Below the pieces are notes generated by a model. The model was not told the origin of the DNA. It saw only the letters and a program-made list of their open reading frames with translations, and ran no database searches. DNA of 64,000 nt, from the NCBI GenBank assembly GCA_025642065.1, contig JAODUP010000669.1:62001-126000 (forward strand). Reading direction: 5' to 3'. Shown here piece by piece: positions 12,501 through 25,448 of the stretch. Position numbers and translations under genes: made by a program. The DNA comes from Paralvinella palmiformis. Taxonomy: Eukaryota > Annelida > Polychaeta > Terebellida > Alvinellidae. Numbering within the stretch: position 1 is the stretch's first letter; each line of letters starts with the position of its first letter.

Positions 12501-15500
12501 TATGAACTGAAGAATGATGGCTTAGTAATTTTGTTTTTTTACACAACAAATTAGCTGGCGAATTGTGAAATAATTTCATTATTTAAAGAAATATATATAC
12601 GTGAAATATGGTGGGTGATCAATACAAATGTCATATCTGTGAAGAATCATTTTACTGTTTATGATATTACAAAAAGCCCCTTTCTTACAGAAAGGTTCAT
12701 AACCAAACAGGAAGTGACCAAGGAGCTGTTACACAGACTAGTGGCAGCAGGCAAGCAGCTCTTCCTCATCACAAACAGTGGCGTCAACTTTGTGTATGTA
12801 ATTTTTACTTTAAGTTTGTAAACTTGTTAAGAGTTCTTCAAATATATCTGTATTGTATTAGCCATCCTTGTTGTGAATAATCACATGATAAGATGCCTCA
12901 GTGACATGTGTAAATATCAGTGTCAGAAATTTGGGGCCAATTCTGGAATTGGAATTACTAATTTAAACCAAAAAAGGAATTGGAATTGATAAATTTGAAA
13001 TTGGAATTGAAGTTTACTACAAAAACAAATTTGGAATTGATAAATGTCTGATCAGTGTATATAGTTAAGTAAAAACTTGAATTAGTCTGTTAATTGAGAT
13101 GGGTATGCCATCTTCATATATAGATTGAGACTCTCTGTTACACTGTATGTTATCCAAGCATAGTTTCTGATAAATGATAGTTTGGTTAGATACTATGTTT
13201 CATGACTGCCTCCTGTGTATGAGCAAAAACAAATAAAATATAAGCATATTACTTATTTTATATTTGTTTACAAATAATAAATCAGATTTGGGTTTATTAG
13301 AAATTTACTATTTACCATCGGTTCTGAGGTTTGTATTCATTATGATGGCTATTGCATTCTGCTGGTGCAGTGGTTAGAGCACTGCACTGAAAGCCTCCAA
13401 GTTGTGGGTTCAAATCCAGCTCATGCTTACGTTTCTGGGATTTATATGCCTTGCCAGATACCCATCAGTAAACTGTAAACGTTGCTGTTTTATGGCCACT
13501 ATTAATATTATGCACCATTCTGACATAGCCTGGCTGGGATTTGAACCCAGGTGTTATAGATATGTAGTCAATTGTGTTACTAGTTAAGCCATGTTATCAA
13601 TGATAACATATCAGTTACTGAAGCTCCATTGTTTAGATATTTTTATCCTCCCATTCCAATCAAAGTAGAGTTTGTATTTAAGCCTAAGGTCATTAATCGA
13701 CATGGGTTCAGTTTATTGAGGTTTCCCAGTTCAAGTCCATTTGTTACTGGTAGCACACATTTACCAGTTTCATGTTGCCTCCGTGTGCTCTTTTCTGACA
13801 GTTTGCTGGTATAGATTTATACAATTAGGAATTAGGGGTGTATACACTCTCTAAGTCACAAGTGTGTATACATAATTCACAGCTATAAATCATATTCCAT
13901 AAGATGTTCACATATGGATTTTAACCTAGGTCCTTCAATTTTCTAGTTCAGTACTCTTTTAATGGGTCACAATGGGCTGTTATTTCATTATTGTATTAAG
14001 GTGCAAGGCAGATGATTTGAGTTAGACTTAGTAGTGTATTTATCGTTGCAGTAATCAAGGCATGACCTACCTGGTTGGTAAAGATTGGGCACAGCTCTTT
14101 AATGTAATCATTACTGGAGCACGGAAACCAAAGTTTTTCTATGAAACAAAGAGGTAGGTGACATAAAAGGTACCATCTTATAACATGTGTCATACCTGTA
14201 ACACATTAAAAAAAATTACACACCTGATGTGTGATTTTCTCTCACCAGTTTTTGGCACATTATGACATATCTTTTTATTGCAGCTGAGAAAGCTGTCACT
14301 AAGTGGCAGTATCGATGATCTAGTCTGTATACCACTTTTTAAGTCAAACTAGTTTTGTTTTGTTGGATTAAGTGATTTGTAAACAAATTTTGGTCTTACT
14401 GTTCCAAGACTTTGGTTATCATGGAGACTGGTGCCAAAAACTGGTTGAGATAAATTTTACTGTATTTTTTGCATGTATTAAATCATTACCTACCTGTGGC
14501 TATTAAACATAATATACATATTCTACCCATTTTGGTTGTGTTTCATCATGTCTGCTTCATGTTCGCATTTCAATGGAGTGATATTTTAAGCAAATTTTCA
14601 AGCGAGACTTTCCCATTTTCTAGACCTTTCCGGAGCTTCAATCCTTTGACTGGCCTGAAGTCTTGGACAAAGGTTGACTCATTTAAAAAGGGATACTTCT
14701 ACCAAGAGGTATATCTGGTTGTTTATTTGTAGTACACAATGTTTTGTCAAGGTATGGCTGAAAGTTACCAGTTAATTACACAACTAAAACTAACCTTTAC
14801 CGTATATACTCGTGTATAAGTCGCACTTTTTATACTCCAAAATCGATGCCAAAATCGAGCGGATCTTATGCGCTGATCAGAGACTAAAGGGAAGGTAATA
14901 TTTGGCATAATTTAAGGGGAAATACAATAATATTGTTTTTCAACCTTAATAATGAATATACGAACAATAAACAAATTTATTAGGTGTGTTTTCCCTGTTG
15001 CCTTTCAAATCCAAACTTAATCATGATAACCACCATGATTAGTTAATCCCATGCTCATTAGTGACGTGATCACAAATACTGGTCATTGCTAGCAAAATAT
15101 GTGAGCGTGTGTGATTGAACGGAAAGGTAAATGAGGCAACACAAATAAAGATCATAGAAGCCACATGAAAGGAACATGATTACAGCAAACAATATGTTAA
15201 TTACTTCCAAAGCTGGCACATGAGAACTACTAATCAACTACTTCAAACAGCAGTATGGAAACAAATGCACAGCAGCAGGCAACCTGAAACAGCTTTGGAT
15301 TAAATCAACCCCGCCATCATTATCAAATCATTCAAAAAGTACTCTATCAGCAATGATTTAGATGGCACAGAAGATGAGGTATTGTGGGATGAACAGCATG
15401 ACAAATCTGACACCGACTCCGATGAAGAAGGCAAAAACATGTATGGTGACATGATGACATATGAACAGATACAACAGATGTTCAATGAAGATAGTGATGA

Positions 15501-18500
15501 TGATGATGAATTTTTGGGTTTTGAATCTATATTGCTGATTTCAGTGCATCTTATACGCCTGTTCGACTTACACGCTAGTATATATGGTATGTTATATTTG
15601 GTGATGTATGTCTGTAGCTGTCTGTGTTTATCATTAATATTATTGTTGTTGTTGTAGTTGTTATTTTTACTATATAACAGGGTTCACACAAGTCCTTAAA
15701 AATCTGGAAAGTCTTGGAATTTTAAAATTTGGATTCCAGGCCTGGAAAGTCCTGGAATTTTTGTAGAGGTCCTTGAAAGTCCTGGAATTTGGACATATAT
15801 ATCTATATTTCTAATCATAAGCATACAGGTATTCAATCATTACACCTCTTCCGAAATATGGATGTATGTTTGCACGTTAAGAGTTTGTGAATTCATTGAA
15901 AAGGTCCTTGAATTTGACATTGGAAGGTCCTGGAATCTGAGATGTCAAAATGTGTATGAACCCTGTACAATCACTTATTTTTTATTCTTAAGTGAACAAA
16001 AGATACCGTTTAATACAAAGTTTTAGGCAATTGCTTTTTTATAACCTGTTTAACTAACCCAACGATCCAAATTGGAAATTTCTCACCATAAAATTTAATT
16101 GCGGGTTTTTCATTAAACAATATTTTCCCTGTTTATCAATAAACAAACAGAATTTAAAAGTAACGTACACGATATTTCAAAAGAAAAGCTTCCATGAATG
16201 GTGTAATTAATTTAATCTGTAGCCGTATCTAAGTAAAACAACATGAATATTAACACTCAGTGCTTGCTTCACCACAGTTTAGATCTCATCTTCCAGTAAT
16301 TGATTTTCCTTTATGGAGTGATTTTTTATAATGAAATGATGTATCTTTCTTAATTATACTCAGTTATTAACAGAGAATGTTCATGGACTAGACTGTTAAA
16401 TCGGACTTGTTGCGAGTTCATTTTACAAATATACTCCTATTAGAACAACAGCTCTGAAACAAACCACTGTATTGTTATTGCAACAGACTTATAAATTAGC
16501 CATTTGGTAAATTGCTGGAATGATGCTGCTTTATGTGCCTTGATACATTGTTTCTGCACAATAAAACGCTCAAAACAATTTTAAGAATAAGCTGTTTGAT
16601 CTATTTTAATTGTTTGTTATCTTGTTGTGGTGATTATTTTTATGATTCCTCATTCCAAGTGGCATGTGCATGGAATATAAAGTTTCTCAGTATTTGATGT
16701 ATGTGTACAATTGCAGTACCAAGATGTACTCATTAGAACAGATTGTTTAATTACAAATTTGTTGGTTGTTGAAAAGAAACAAAATAGAGGCATGGCTGCA
16801 ATATACATAGCATTATTAACATAGTGGTATATGAAATATTGTTCAGAATTCACAGGGTATATATATATATATATATATATATTGGCCATTAATGATGTGT
16901 GATCATAGAGGCATTGGCTCTATACACATTGTGCTCTATATATTCTTAGCTTTTAAAACTGTTCATTGTTCTACATGATTTTTAATAATTATTATATCAA
17001 ATGATGTATTTACTGAATTAATTTAATTTTAGCTGATTGACACAAATTTTGTTCTAGTATTTAATCTAAAATATATCACTTATGATTCTCAGCCATGCAG
17101 GTTACAAATGGTGGTGCATTTTGTTTAAATTTCCATAGTAGATCACCCATCTTATCAAATAACTACTATATAAGAGGACTGCCTATTATCGTACTTTGAC
17201 AGATTGTTTTTAGCAAACAGATCATAAATGTTTTATGTGATACATTAGATAGATGTGTATGGGAAAACCTTTCTCAGAATGACCGTAACATTTATCATCT
17301 GTGACAGTTGTATGGAATAAATAGTGGTTCGGTTTATCAACATTTATAATGAAACAGGGTTCATGGTTACTGCAGTATTGTAAATAGTAAATGATTTAGT
17401 GTTTTATTAGTTAAACATATTAACATTTGAAATTTACTTCAAAACAGAAATGTACTTCATATTGAAAAATGTTAAGTGGAAAAGTCTTTTTTGTAAAACA
17501 TACAGATATATATATGTAATTGTTGTATAATCTTCGAATCCTTTCATTTTCATATCCACTGACACGAAAAGGTCAAATACATTAAAACCATGTCATAAAA
17601 TGACAAATTGTTACTAAGAAGTTAAAACACGTAATAGATATCTATATGTTTCCAATGACAACATAAACATGGTGCTAAATAATGCTTAAATAATTTACAC
17701 AGACTGTTTCTTTATAAATAACTACATACATACATACACACAGATATATATATATATATATATATATATGCATTGGCTAAATTTTGTTATTGTTGCAATT
17801 AATCATAATTCATTTCTCTGGTTACATTACAGGGCAATTTCTCCAAACTAAGTCACATGACTGGCTGGACAGGGTCGAGAGTATTGTACTTCGGTGATCA
17901 TGTTTATACTGATTTAGCAGTAAGTTGATGTAGCTGGATGTGACATAGAATTAATTAAAACATCTCTGGCTTGTGACCCTAACTGTCAGAGACCATCATA
18001 ACCTCTCATTAAATCTGTAATTATCATATTATATTGAGGGTAACTGGGGTGATTGAGGTGAGGTTTCATTTGGTCAAATAGGTTTATTTGGGAGTTAAGT
18101 CTAATTGATAATAGTTGTGTTATTATCACATGGTATAGTTTCATATTTTCATGTTCAGGATGTCACTTTGAATCATGGTTGGAGAACTGGAGCCATTATA
18201 CCGGAGTTAGAGGTCAGTGTTTAAAATGGAAATTTGGTTATTATTATTATTAGGTCATATTTGTATTTGGCAAGTTCTGAGAAATACAAAAATTATTATT
18301 AATAAGTTGTATTTGGCAAGCTAACCATTTTATCCTTGTGTCTATTAGTACACACACACATACACCAATCTTACTATAAATACAAGTAATATTTTACTTC
18401 AGGATGAAATCTATATCATTAACAGTGATGTGTTTAAGAAAGCCATCATATGGCTGACAACATTGGAAAGATTAATTGATAAATCACAGGTAAATATCAA

Positions 18501-18601
18501 AATTATGATTAACAGTTTAATATGATCATTATAATTATAATATTGTAGCTGTTTATATTTAGGTCAATCATAAGTTATAGGAATAAATGTCACTAAATGT
18601 A

Positions 18602-18637
<36 letters not shown>

Positions 18638-19594
18638 ATATTGTAATATTTTTTTTTAGCATTTTACGTTTATATGTCTTGTATTGTAAAGCACTTGAAC
18701 ATGATATAGTTTATGAAAAGAGTGCTATATAAATATGGTATATAATATATATATATATATATATAATGTTAATAATGAGGAGTTGTGAAATAAAATATGC
18801 CAAAAAGTACACACACCTCAATATAAAATTACAAATTAATCATCATTAATGCTGTAATCAAAATAATGTTCATTTTCTTCATATTAACTTGTGTGTGTAT
18901 GTGTGTGACACATAATATATGCTGATGTAGCTTCAGACTTATCCTATTAATTTCCATACACTTAGGTATATGATGATCCTGAGTCCCTAGCTGTGTTAGC
19001 AGACTGGCTTAAGGAAAGGGACCAGCTCAGGTACACTTAACTACTCCAAATTATTACAACACTGGAGTAGTGTTGTAGTTTTCGGAGCACATGTGATAAC
19101 TTCCCAAAGCTTGATTTATGTTTGTTTGCAAAAATTCGCATGACTGTTAGTGTTATGTGCATAGAAAAATCCAGAAGAAAGGTGGGGTGTTATAAAAGCA
19201 GTGTTTGAACTAAACCGAGGTATCTGTGTTTGTTGGATGAGTACCGAGAGGAGTTGTCCCAGATGTGACCAACACCAAATGCTAAAAAGTTACCCTCTTT
19301 GAAGAAAAGTGGATCATCATAGCAAATGTTGCTATGTGTCATGCTAATTATGGCTTATGGTGCACTAATTTTTTTTATATTTGTTTGTGTGTCTATATTA
19401 TACTAATAATAACATCTATTTGGCACAATGTTTTAATTACAATAGTGTGCAGTGCAAAGGGGAACTATACAATGATAGAAATATGGCAAACTAAATATAA
19501 AAATAAATATTTTTAAATGCACTTTTATTGGAAAGCATACACATATGTATTAGAATTCCCATTAGTGTTTTATTCAAGTTTGTTGTGTGTCTTG

Positions 19595-19631
<37 letters not shown>

Positions 19632-19913
19632 TATCAAAATAGAGTTAGTGGTATTAAAATGTTGATCAGTGTTATTGTTTACATCTGCAGGTTAGTGACG
19701 AAGAATGTGTTTAATCCGCAGTTTGGCAGCCTTTTTAGGACTTATCACAATCCAACCTACTTTACTCGACGCCTGAACCAGTATGCTGACATTTATACAT
19801 CATCCATTACCAACTTAGCCAAATATTCTCTCAGCTACACATTCTATCCGCACCGGACGGCGCTACCACATGAGCTTGATGACACGCCCTTGAATTTTGA
19901 CCTACTTACTTGA
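5489..19913 (+). CDS. NT5DC3: NT5DC2/NT5DC3-type HAD 5'-nucleotidase domain protein, 3' fifteen exons (5' end outside or unresolved)
   Basis: Exons: 5489-5664, 6169-6243, 7622-7677, 8820-8910, 9849-9920, 11059-11115, 11481-11541, 12691-12793, 14052-14153, 14624-14708, 17833-17919, 18159-18212, 18403-18489, 18966-19030, 19691-19913 (stop TGA). All introns are GT-AG and every junction keeps phase, giving 463 residues plus two bases of an upstream codon. HAD motifs are intact, numbered from the first whole codon: motif I FDYDYT (Asp29, Asp31, Thr33), motif II LITNS (about 221-225), a lysine in RKPKFF (about 254-259), and motif IV GDHVYTD (313-319). The C-terminus has the family signature [10 protein letters not shown] and FYPHRT. 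In vertebrates NT5DC2 and NT5DC3 belong to the purine 5'-nucleotidase (cN-II-like) HAD family; their substrate is poorly defined. The sequence resembles both paralogues, so it may be a co-orthologue; the symbol is a best guess. The exon at 5489 starts in mid-codon, so at least one 5' exon is missing. Confidence 0.93.
6029..6092 (+). repeat. SINE tail fragment (family B)
   Basis: TCAGCCCATTTAGCCTACC to CATCAATCATCATCA, inside an NT5DC intron. The overlapping ORF is spurious. Confidence 0.65.
6525..6800 (+). mobile_element. LINE 3' end in NT5DC intron
   Basis: The plus strand encodes [18 protein letters not shown] and [12 protein letters not shown], the usual C-terminal end of CR1/L2-type LINE ORF2 proteins. 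A 3' UTR follows with GTAAAGTGCCCATGAGCA and GGTGCTATATAAAATA, typical of such tails. 5'-truncated. Confidence 0.75.
7254..7293. repeat. (TA)n microsatellite
   Basis: Uninterrupted TA run in an NT5DC intron. Confidence 0.95.
8150..8615. mobile_element. Mariner/pogo-type MITE with TA target sites
   Basis: The left end CAGTCTAGCCCCAC and right end (inverted) CAGTCTAATCTCAC form imperfect terminal inverted repeats. Each end is flanked directly by TA. It is 466 bp with no transposase. Its GC and codon-like look explain the spurious 98- and 68-codon frames here. It lies in the intron before exon 8820-8910. Confidence 0.7.
8667..8810. repeat. (CT)n then (TA)n compound microsatellite
   Basis: CT run to about 8705, TA run to 8747, and a second TA run 8780-8810. 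It ends about 9 bases before the exon at 8820, so it forms the polypyrimidine/branch region of that acceptor. Confidence 0.95.
9321..9456 (+). repeat. TG-rich minisatellite, 16-bp unit
   Basis: About six copies of TGTGTGTGTCAGTGTT with T/C variation. The two overlapping Cys/Val-rich frames are repeat artefacts. Confidence 0.9.
9764..9806. repeat. (TA)n microsatellite
   Basis: TA run shortly before exon 9849-9920; another run is at 9595-9626. Confidence 0.95.
11864..12131 (+). repeat. Minisatellite, seven copies of a 38-39 bp unit
   Basis: The unit begins CATCTGCTGTCTGCTAAGA and ends with ATGGACAATCATGGTTA-type variants. Five copies are 38 bp and two are 39 bp (GATAAATC variant), alternating in the later part of the array. 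It lies within the NT5DC intron 11542-12690. Confidence 0.93.
12453..12497. repeat. (TA)n microsatellite
   Basis: Uninterrupted TA run. Confidence 0.95.
12925..13030 (+). repeat. GGAATTGGAATT-rich repeat
   Basis: It contains CCAATTCTGGAATTGGAATT and several further GGAATTGA units. A related inverted stretch is at about 31800-31880 (AATTCCAATTCTGGAATTGA). The family is unknown. Confidence 0.5.
13361..13425 (+). repeat. tRNA-derived SINE head (family C)
   Basis: CTGGTGCAGTGGTTAGAGCA with B-box GGGTTCAAATCC. A second tRNA-like segment in opposite orientation is at about 13525-13590 (GGATTTGAACCC, minus-strand B-box). Pseudo-tRNA by structure. Confidence 0.6.
14800..15587 (+). mobile_element. 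Pogo/Tigger-like DNA transposon with transposase C-terminus
   Basis: Terminal inverted repeats: left CCGTATATACTCGTGTATAA, right (inverted) CCATATATACTAGCGTGTAA, each flanked by TA. Near the 3' end an open frame from about 15310 encodes [19 protein letters not shown], then an acidic tail with [10 protein letters not shown] and [12 protein letters not shown]. That is the usual C-terminus of pogo/Tigger/CENP-B-like transposases. The rest of the transposase is deleted (788 bp total). A matching single TIR end is at 26163-26189. Confidence 0.75.
15678..15965. mobile_element. Short hAT-like MITE, CAGGGTTC ends
   Basis: It begins CAGGGTTCACACAAGTCC and ends GTGTATGAACCCTG, giving an inverted CAGGGTTCAYAC terminus. 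The interior is full of TCCTGGAA/TCCTTGAA units. Flanking 8-mers do not match, so the insertion signature is lost or the assignment is wrong. Related unit-rich pieces are at about 4195-4280 and 40300-40400. Confidence 0.5.
16857..16880. repeat. (TA)n microsatellite
   Basis: TA run. Others in this gene are at about 17744-17770, 18605-18634 and 18747-18764. I see no other feature in the long intron 14709-17832 beyond the two transposons listed. Confidence 0.9.
18655..18750 (+). mobile_element. LINE 3' tail fragment
   Basis: TGTAAAGCACTTGAACATGA and AAGAGTGCTATATAAATA are typical 3' UTR ends of CR1/L2-type LINEs, here followed by a TA microsatellite as is common for such tails. Confidence 0.55.
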
Positions 19914-20990
19914 CCAATCTGGGGCTGTTGAGTCTGCTGAGGACAGTGTGTTCATTCTGTATTGAGTACTGTGTGTATTAAAGTGGAGTTGTGCTTAGAA
20001 TAATCCCATTGGTGAGGGATATTTTTGGTGCCACGTGATAACAAATGTTGTTATTGTGCAATACTGAAATATATCGCTTGAGAGATTTTTTCATCATCTG
20101 TGCAATTACCTTTGTCTCTAATTGAATCACAAGAGTCTTGACTTAGGTATACGTACACACATTAATGCTGTGGTGCACACACACCTTCACACACACACAC
20201 TATATTTATCTTTCTGGCTGCCAATGGATATTGCTGTTATAGTTAAAATGACGAAATAGATTTTAAATTTCAAGTCACATGGAGATTGATAAATTAAGCA
20301 GTCAAACCATTAGAAATGAAAAGCTTAGATAGGCCTAAACATCCATCAAATATGCTCCATTTTGTATCCCTCTCAGTGTATATCAACTGCTTAAGTGTGT
20401 TAAAATAGGAACTAATTAAAGTCTCTGTTGATATGAGTCAGTTTTCTCGTGATGTAGTAGAGTTTTCAACCCAGGTGATCTAGGCTATAACAATACTTAT
20501 GAAAAGTGACTTAACATGATATTGATGTTAATATTACGGCAACAAATTATTTGGTAGCCAAATCATTTCGTATCAGTACACTACCTGACTGATGTCATTC
20601 CTGGTCATAATCACTGGCAGCTATTTGCTGCCCAGACAACTTCTTTCGGCATCCATTTTTCTCCACCATTGTTGGCTGATCGGAGACTCCCCATTCGTCA
20701 TCCTAAATATATTATACTTGTGACATACTTCCTCTGCCGAGTGATATTTGTTTGATATTATTTGTGCTCTATCACCGTCAAATATCTTTGGCAAATATTA
20801 GCATCTAATGCAGACGGTCCATAAACAAAGATGGCCTTTAAAAAGACTGGTTTTGCTATTTGGCAAATATAATCTTATGGACCAGACTGAGGCTTTCAAG
20901 GTGTGCATGAGTGCAGGCACACACTGTTCTAGGATTTTAATGATATTAGGCAGGTTGGTTACTAGATAACCATGTTTAGTTTGAAATTTG

Positions 20991-21033
<43 letters not shown>

Positions 21034-22276
21034 GGATGGTGAGTGACGATAGCTAGTGGCTGTGAAAGAGACATAGTGACCTTTAGGCGAACATTGAAAG
21101 TTTGAGAGACAGAGTGATGGCCAGAGAGAGAGAGAGAGATAGGGAAATAGAGAGAGAGAGAGGAAGACCCTCGGAGCCACTTTTTAGAGATGAGATATTG
21201 TGTCAATATAATGAACTGCTGCTGTTTGATTTATTTGCTTCTTATTTATTATTACTAATTAGCCTTAATTAATTAACAGTGTCTCATACACTGAGGTGAT
21301 CATTCTCAGGTTATTTATTTCCGTAATATTATATTTTATAATTTTATAAGGTGATCTAGCTCCATCAGAAGACAGTATTGTTTGGAGTGGTTTTGTCAAT
21401 TATAGCTAGTGTTGATATTGTGATAAGAGTTGGTCAATTCTCAGTGTAGTAGTAGCAGCTGTCACTGTTATATTACACAGACATATAATAGTCTTGTTCC
21501 ATGCGAGTTATGATGGTTCAGTGATAAGAGTTATGAACTCCAAATGAGAGCACCCCAATTCGGATCCACCAATTTTTTATGGATCTTTGACAGTTTTCTC
21601 TCCTGTTTGTATGAGATGGAGTATTTATGTGTTTCTAATCTGCAGTTAGAAAGAGTATAATTTTTTTGTGGGGGGGGTGAAGTTGTTGTTAGATTTATAG
21701 GTCTGTCACCTTGATGGTAAAGTTTAGTAATAAGTGTTTAGCTTTGATTAAACTGTAAAATACTTAGATTGTTAATATTTTAGATAAAATTAATCAATTA
21801 TTGATTCCATTTCAATATGGATTCATATGGTATATCTATTAGAGAACTTACAAATTCGGATAAATTACTGCACAATATTAATAATCATATGAAAATTGAT
21901 ATGGTATATTATTGCACATGCATTCATAAATTCATGTCTTTACTACACTATTTTGAACCCATATCATGACTTGAAAATGTAACAGTGCACTTGTTCAGTT
22001 AAATGTGTAGTATTATCCACAATGTTTCTTAGTTTTTTGAAAATGGAAATTCAGCATGCCCTTTAAATTTGGGCTAAAAAAATTAATCTTTAGTAAGTAA
22101 AGGTTTATAGATATATATTGCACTTTTTAGATGGAAGGAGTAATGCTCTGTAGCGAATAACTGCATATTGAAATATGGCAATTCTCTAATAGTATTGTAG
22201 TTTGTGTATGTTGAGGTCCTCTTTGGAGTGAGGCAATATATTCATTTAAAGTTTTTGCTATCAACTTATAAATGTT
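19914..22276. other. Intergenic DNA downstream of NT5DC
   Basis: It includes the presumed 3' UTR, a TA/GA compound microsatellite (about 20990-21033) with further GA runs to 21165, and a tRNA-like segment near 21510-21580. A very weak LINE RT scrap lies near 21770-21840 (KINQLLIPFQYGF). No gene is supported. Confidence 0.5.
19977..19982 (+). promoter_or_regulatory. Possible polyadenylation signal of the NT5DC gene
   Basis: ATTAAA, a common variant signal, lies 64 bases past the stop codon. It is a short motif in AT-rich DNA, so support is weak. Confidence 0.3.
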
Positions 22277-22580
22277 AAGCCGTGATAGCACAGTTAGTTA
22301 GAGCATAGGCCGCGTAGCAGACGGGTCACGGGTTCGAATCTCCGGGAGCTGCAATGTTGTCATATGGCAACTGGTTCACTCATCCATAAAAATGAGTACC
22401 TGACAGGACGCGATGGCTATGTGTTTGAGTAACGCTTTGCACCTATAATGGCAGTATGCTCACTTGGGAGTTAAGATGTGTGCTGGGTGGAAACAGGTCC
22501 GAGTCAGGGATAATAATATTGTACAGCGCTTCAGAACAGGGTTACCTGGTTCTGGCACTATATAAACATGCATTATTAAA
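22277..22580 (+). repeat. tRNA-derived SINE (family A)
   Basis: The head has A-box GATAGCACAGTTAGTTAGAG and B-box GGGTTCGAATCTC. The body has GAGTACCTGACAGGACGCGA, GTTTGAGTAACGCTTTGC and GTGTGCTGGGTGGAAACAGG. The tail is CTATATAAACATGCATTATT. About 300 bp, and nearly the same as 35001-35310. Confidence 0.85.
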
Positions 22581-22770
22581 TCTATTGGTGACAGTACACC
22601 TGAATATCTGTGTGATCTCTTGTCCATCAGAAAGTCATCCTTAAACCTTGGATCATTTAGTCCAATAGAGTTAAAAGTGTCAGTGTCTAGACTCGGTCCG
22701 TATGGAGATTGTACATTTTGTTTAACAGCTCCAACTTTTAAATCAGTCATCTCTAGGAAAATCTGTTCAC
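22581..22770 (+). mobile_element. LINE ORF2 C-terminal fragment
   Basis: The plus frame encodes STPEYLCDLLSIRKSSLNLG and later GDCTFCLTAPTF, matching the P-x-YL-x-DLL to FS-x-AAP-x-W layout of L2/CR1 C-termini. It directly abuts the SINE tail. Confidence 0.5.
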
Positions 22771-25448
22771 GACTGCCTTTTCTGGCAAATCATAAAACAT
22801 CAACGAATGGCCTAATTTGTGCCAGTGTGCTGTTAAATCCCTTCCAACCATCCCTTCGTGCATGCATCCATCCCATTCTGGTAAATAACATCCGAACTTT
22901 AAAGTGAAACTCTTTAATATGAAATAATAGACCATCTTTAGATGGGTCTTATTAGTAAGGACAGTTTCTTCATTCAAATTTAGAATCCATCATCATTACC
23001 ATTGTCACCATCATCATATTCCTTGTTATCATCATCATCATCATCATCATCTAAGAGACAGCTGAATATTTACCATCTGACTGTCGTTGTTATATGAACC
23101 AATTTTCAGTACAAAATCAATGAGATTATAATGTTTAGTAAATACCAAACAAGTTTTGATTAGAATTAAGCATAAACAAATGAACAGCTGACCTGGAAAC
23201 ATTATTAATAGTCCTTGTCCGGTGAATACTGATAATTGTGGCAATTTTATTAAATATATTTCTGTTCTGTATGACGTGTGTGGAATTATCATTTGTGCTA
23301 ATTGCCAAATATTAAAATGTCAATAATCAGAAATGGTTTCACAAAAAAATATGCTATTATCTGTGTGATGGGTTGTTTATTATATAATGAGAGTGATATA
23401 CAGATGAAGACGAATTCTTGAAGAAATATATCGTAATCAAATAGAATATGCTTATCATTATAAATAAGCAGAATTATTCAACTGACTTTTAAAAAAACTG
23501 TCCAGAATGGTTCCCGACTTTAGGGTAGTTAAGTATCTTGTTTTCTAGATTGGCAGCTGTTGCTTATAAATTTCACTTTGCTTGTAAGTTTGGATTAAGC
23601 ATCTGAAAGGGAGCCAAATATGGATTATTGAAACCTTATTCATCTGTAGTTTTAAGCAAGGTCATTGAAAGATACAGGTGCTGTTCCACTTCGGTGTTTA
23701 AATATTGAAAATATGGAACACGACTTCTATGTTATGTTTCATATGCTTGCTAAATGTACAGTTTAATTGTGGACTGTCTGTAAACAACTTATCCCTTAAA
23801 GGTTTATCGTATGAACTGCATCAATCGGTGTTACTGTAACTGTTGGTTACAAAGATATGCTAAAAATACAGGTGACTGTATTTGATATTTTCGCAGTAGC
23901 CTCAGTTATATTTGTTCGTTGTTTAATCATCTCAGTTAAACAATGCACCATGGGAAAACACTGAAAGGTAGACCGTCATCAAATACCTTATTTTATTGTA
24001 AAATTAAATGTATAGGATTTTAGCTTCAGGGTTTTTAGTCGAGTTGGGCTATGTTTATAGTCGCATCATTGTTGTTTGTTTAGTGATGGAATATATACAC
24101 AAATCTAGTTAAGTTTTTGGGGATTATTAGCTTTAGACATTTGTGAACCACCTACAATGTCGATCTCCTTTAATGAGAGTAAACTAGTAGGAGTTATTTT
24201 GATGTTCTCAATAAGACTGAAACATTTGAAAGATTACATTCTATAGATACAAATGGTATGAGCATTATAATATATAAATTAACTATTAAGGTTATTTTAT
24301 TGCTTCATAAAATTGTTTTTCCATTTTGCCACAGAAACGTTTCCATTACAGTTATTACCAATTGTAATATGTTGGTTCTAGAGCTGTTAAAATGGTTCGA
24401 TTGTTACAGCTGTTGTACCTGCTGTTTTTTTTAATCTAGCTATTATAATTAATAAATTACGAGACTTTTGGTGCTATTATGAATGGATCTCCTCTTCCCA
24501 TTGTTTTGTAACCATCATTAATTTTATGAATAGTCTGAACTATGCTGATGTCACCGACTAGATATTTAGCAAGAATATTTATAAATAATTGCAACATTCA
24601 TACCAGTGTTGATGAATGTTTCCCGTCTGATGGTTGTTGTTATTTCGTATAATATAAGCATCATCAAATTTAGATCATTGTTTTCTTGTCATCGGTGTTG
24701 TTGACAAAACAAAGCAGTTAGTATATTTTGTGGTGATTAAAACAGATCAGCATGATTAGTTACTTTTCTTACGTGGGATGTGTGTCGGTGTTTGAGAGAG
24801 GTGAACAAATTACTAGGTTAAAAACAGAAAGTCTGATTTTTTTCATATTTATTAAGCCTAATTATTTCTGTATCACACGCACACGCACACGCACACACAC
24901 ACACACACTCATTATCATAGTAACTGATGCTGGGTAAATCAAACTGGGGTTATGATATTATTGAATCTGACACCAGCCTACTTGTGCATTCAACATTATT
25001 ATTATCCAAGTAAACCTCCAATGATCTTCTGTAGAAACATATAGAAAAAACCAACATGAATGTATATCAGTTAGTTAATTATGTGACCCGAAAGAAAGTC
25101 AAAAGATACATTCTTAGCCTGGCTGTGCACTGTTGACAAACGAATATTACAACTGATTGATTTGTTTCTTTATAAAAGAGGTGCATTTCAGTAGTCGAAC
25201 ATCTGTTTGCCTTTCATTACCCTTTAGCCTTCCACGTGCAGAAAAGCGACCATAAAAACTTTACAACTGAGAAAAACAATTGTGCTTATCGATATCCATT
25301 GTCCGATCATCATTATATACATAATACATACTATTAAAAATATTTGCCACTGAATTTACTCGAATGCAAGCTGCTATTCTAAATACTAAATTTGGAAAGT
25401 CATGATGTATGCTATTATTCTGTCGAATGATTCTATTCTGTTGCATCA
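22771..25448. other. Intergenic DNA between convergent genes
   Basis: It holds a CATCAT microsatellite (about 23031-23051) and a CA-rich run (about 24875-24908). Minus-strand ORFs here show no conserved motif. The 3' UTR of RSRC1 should lie just below 25449. Confidence 0.5.

Noticed and set aside
22460..22977. Overlapping frames on both strands resembling a small gene
   Set aside because: Explained by the family-A SINE and the abutting LINE C-terminal fragment.
22981..23051. CRISPR-like or satellite array of CATCAT units
   Set aside because: It is a simple trinucleotide microsatellite.
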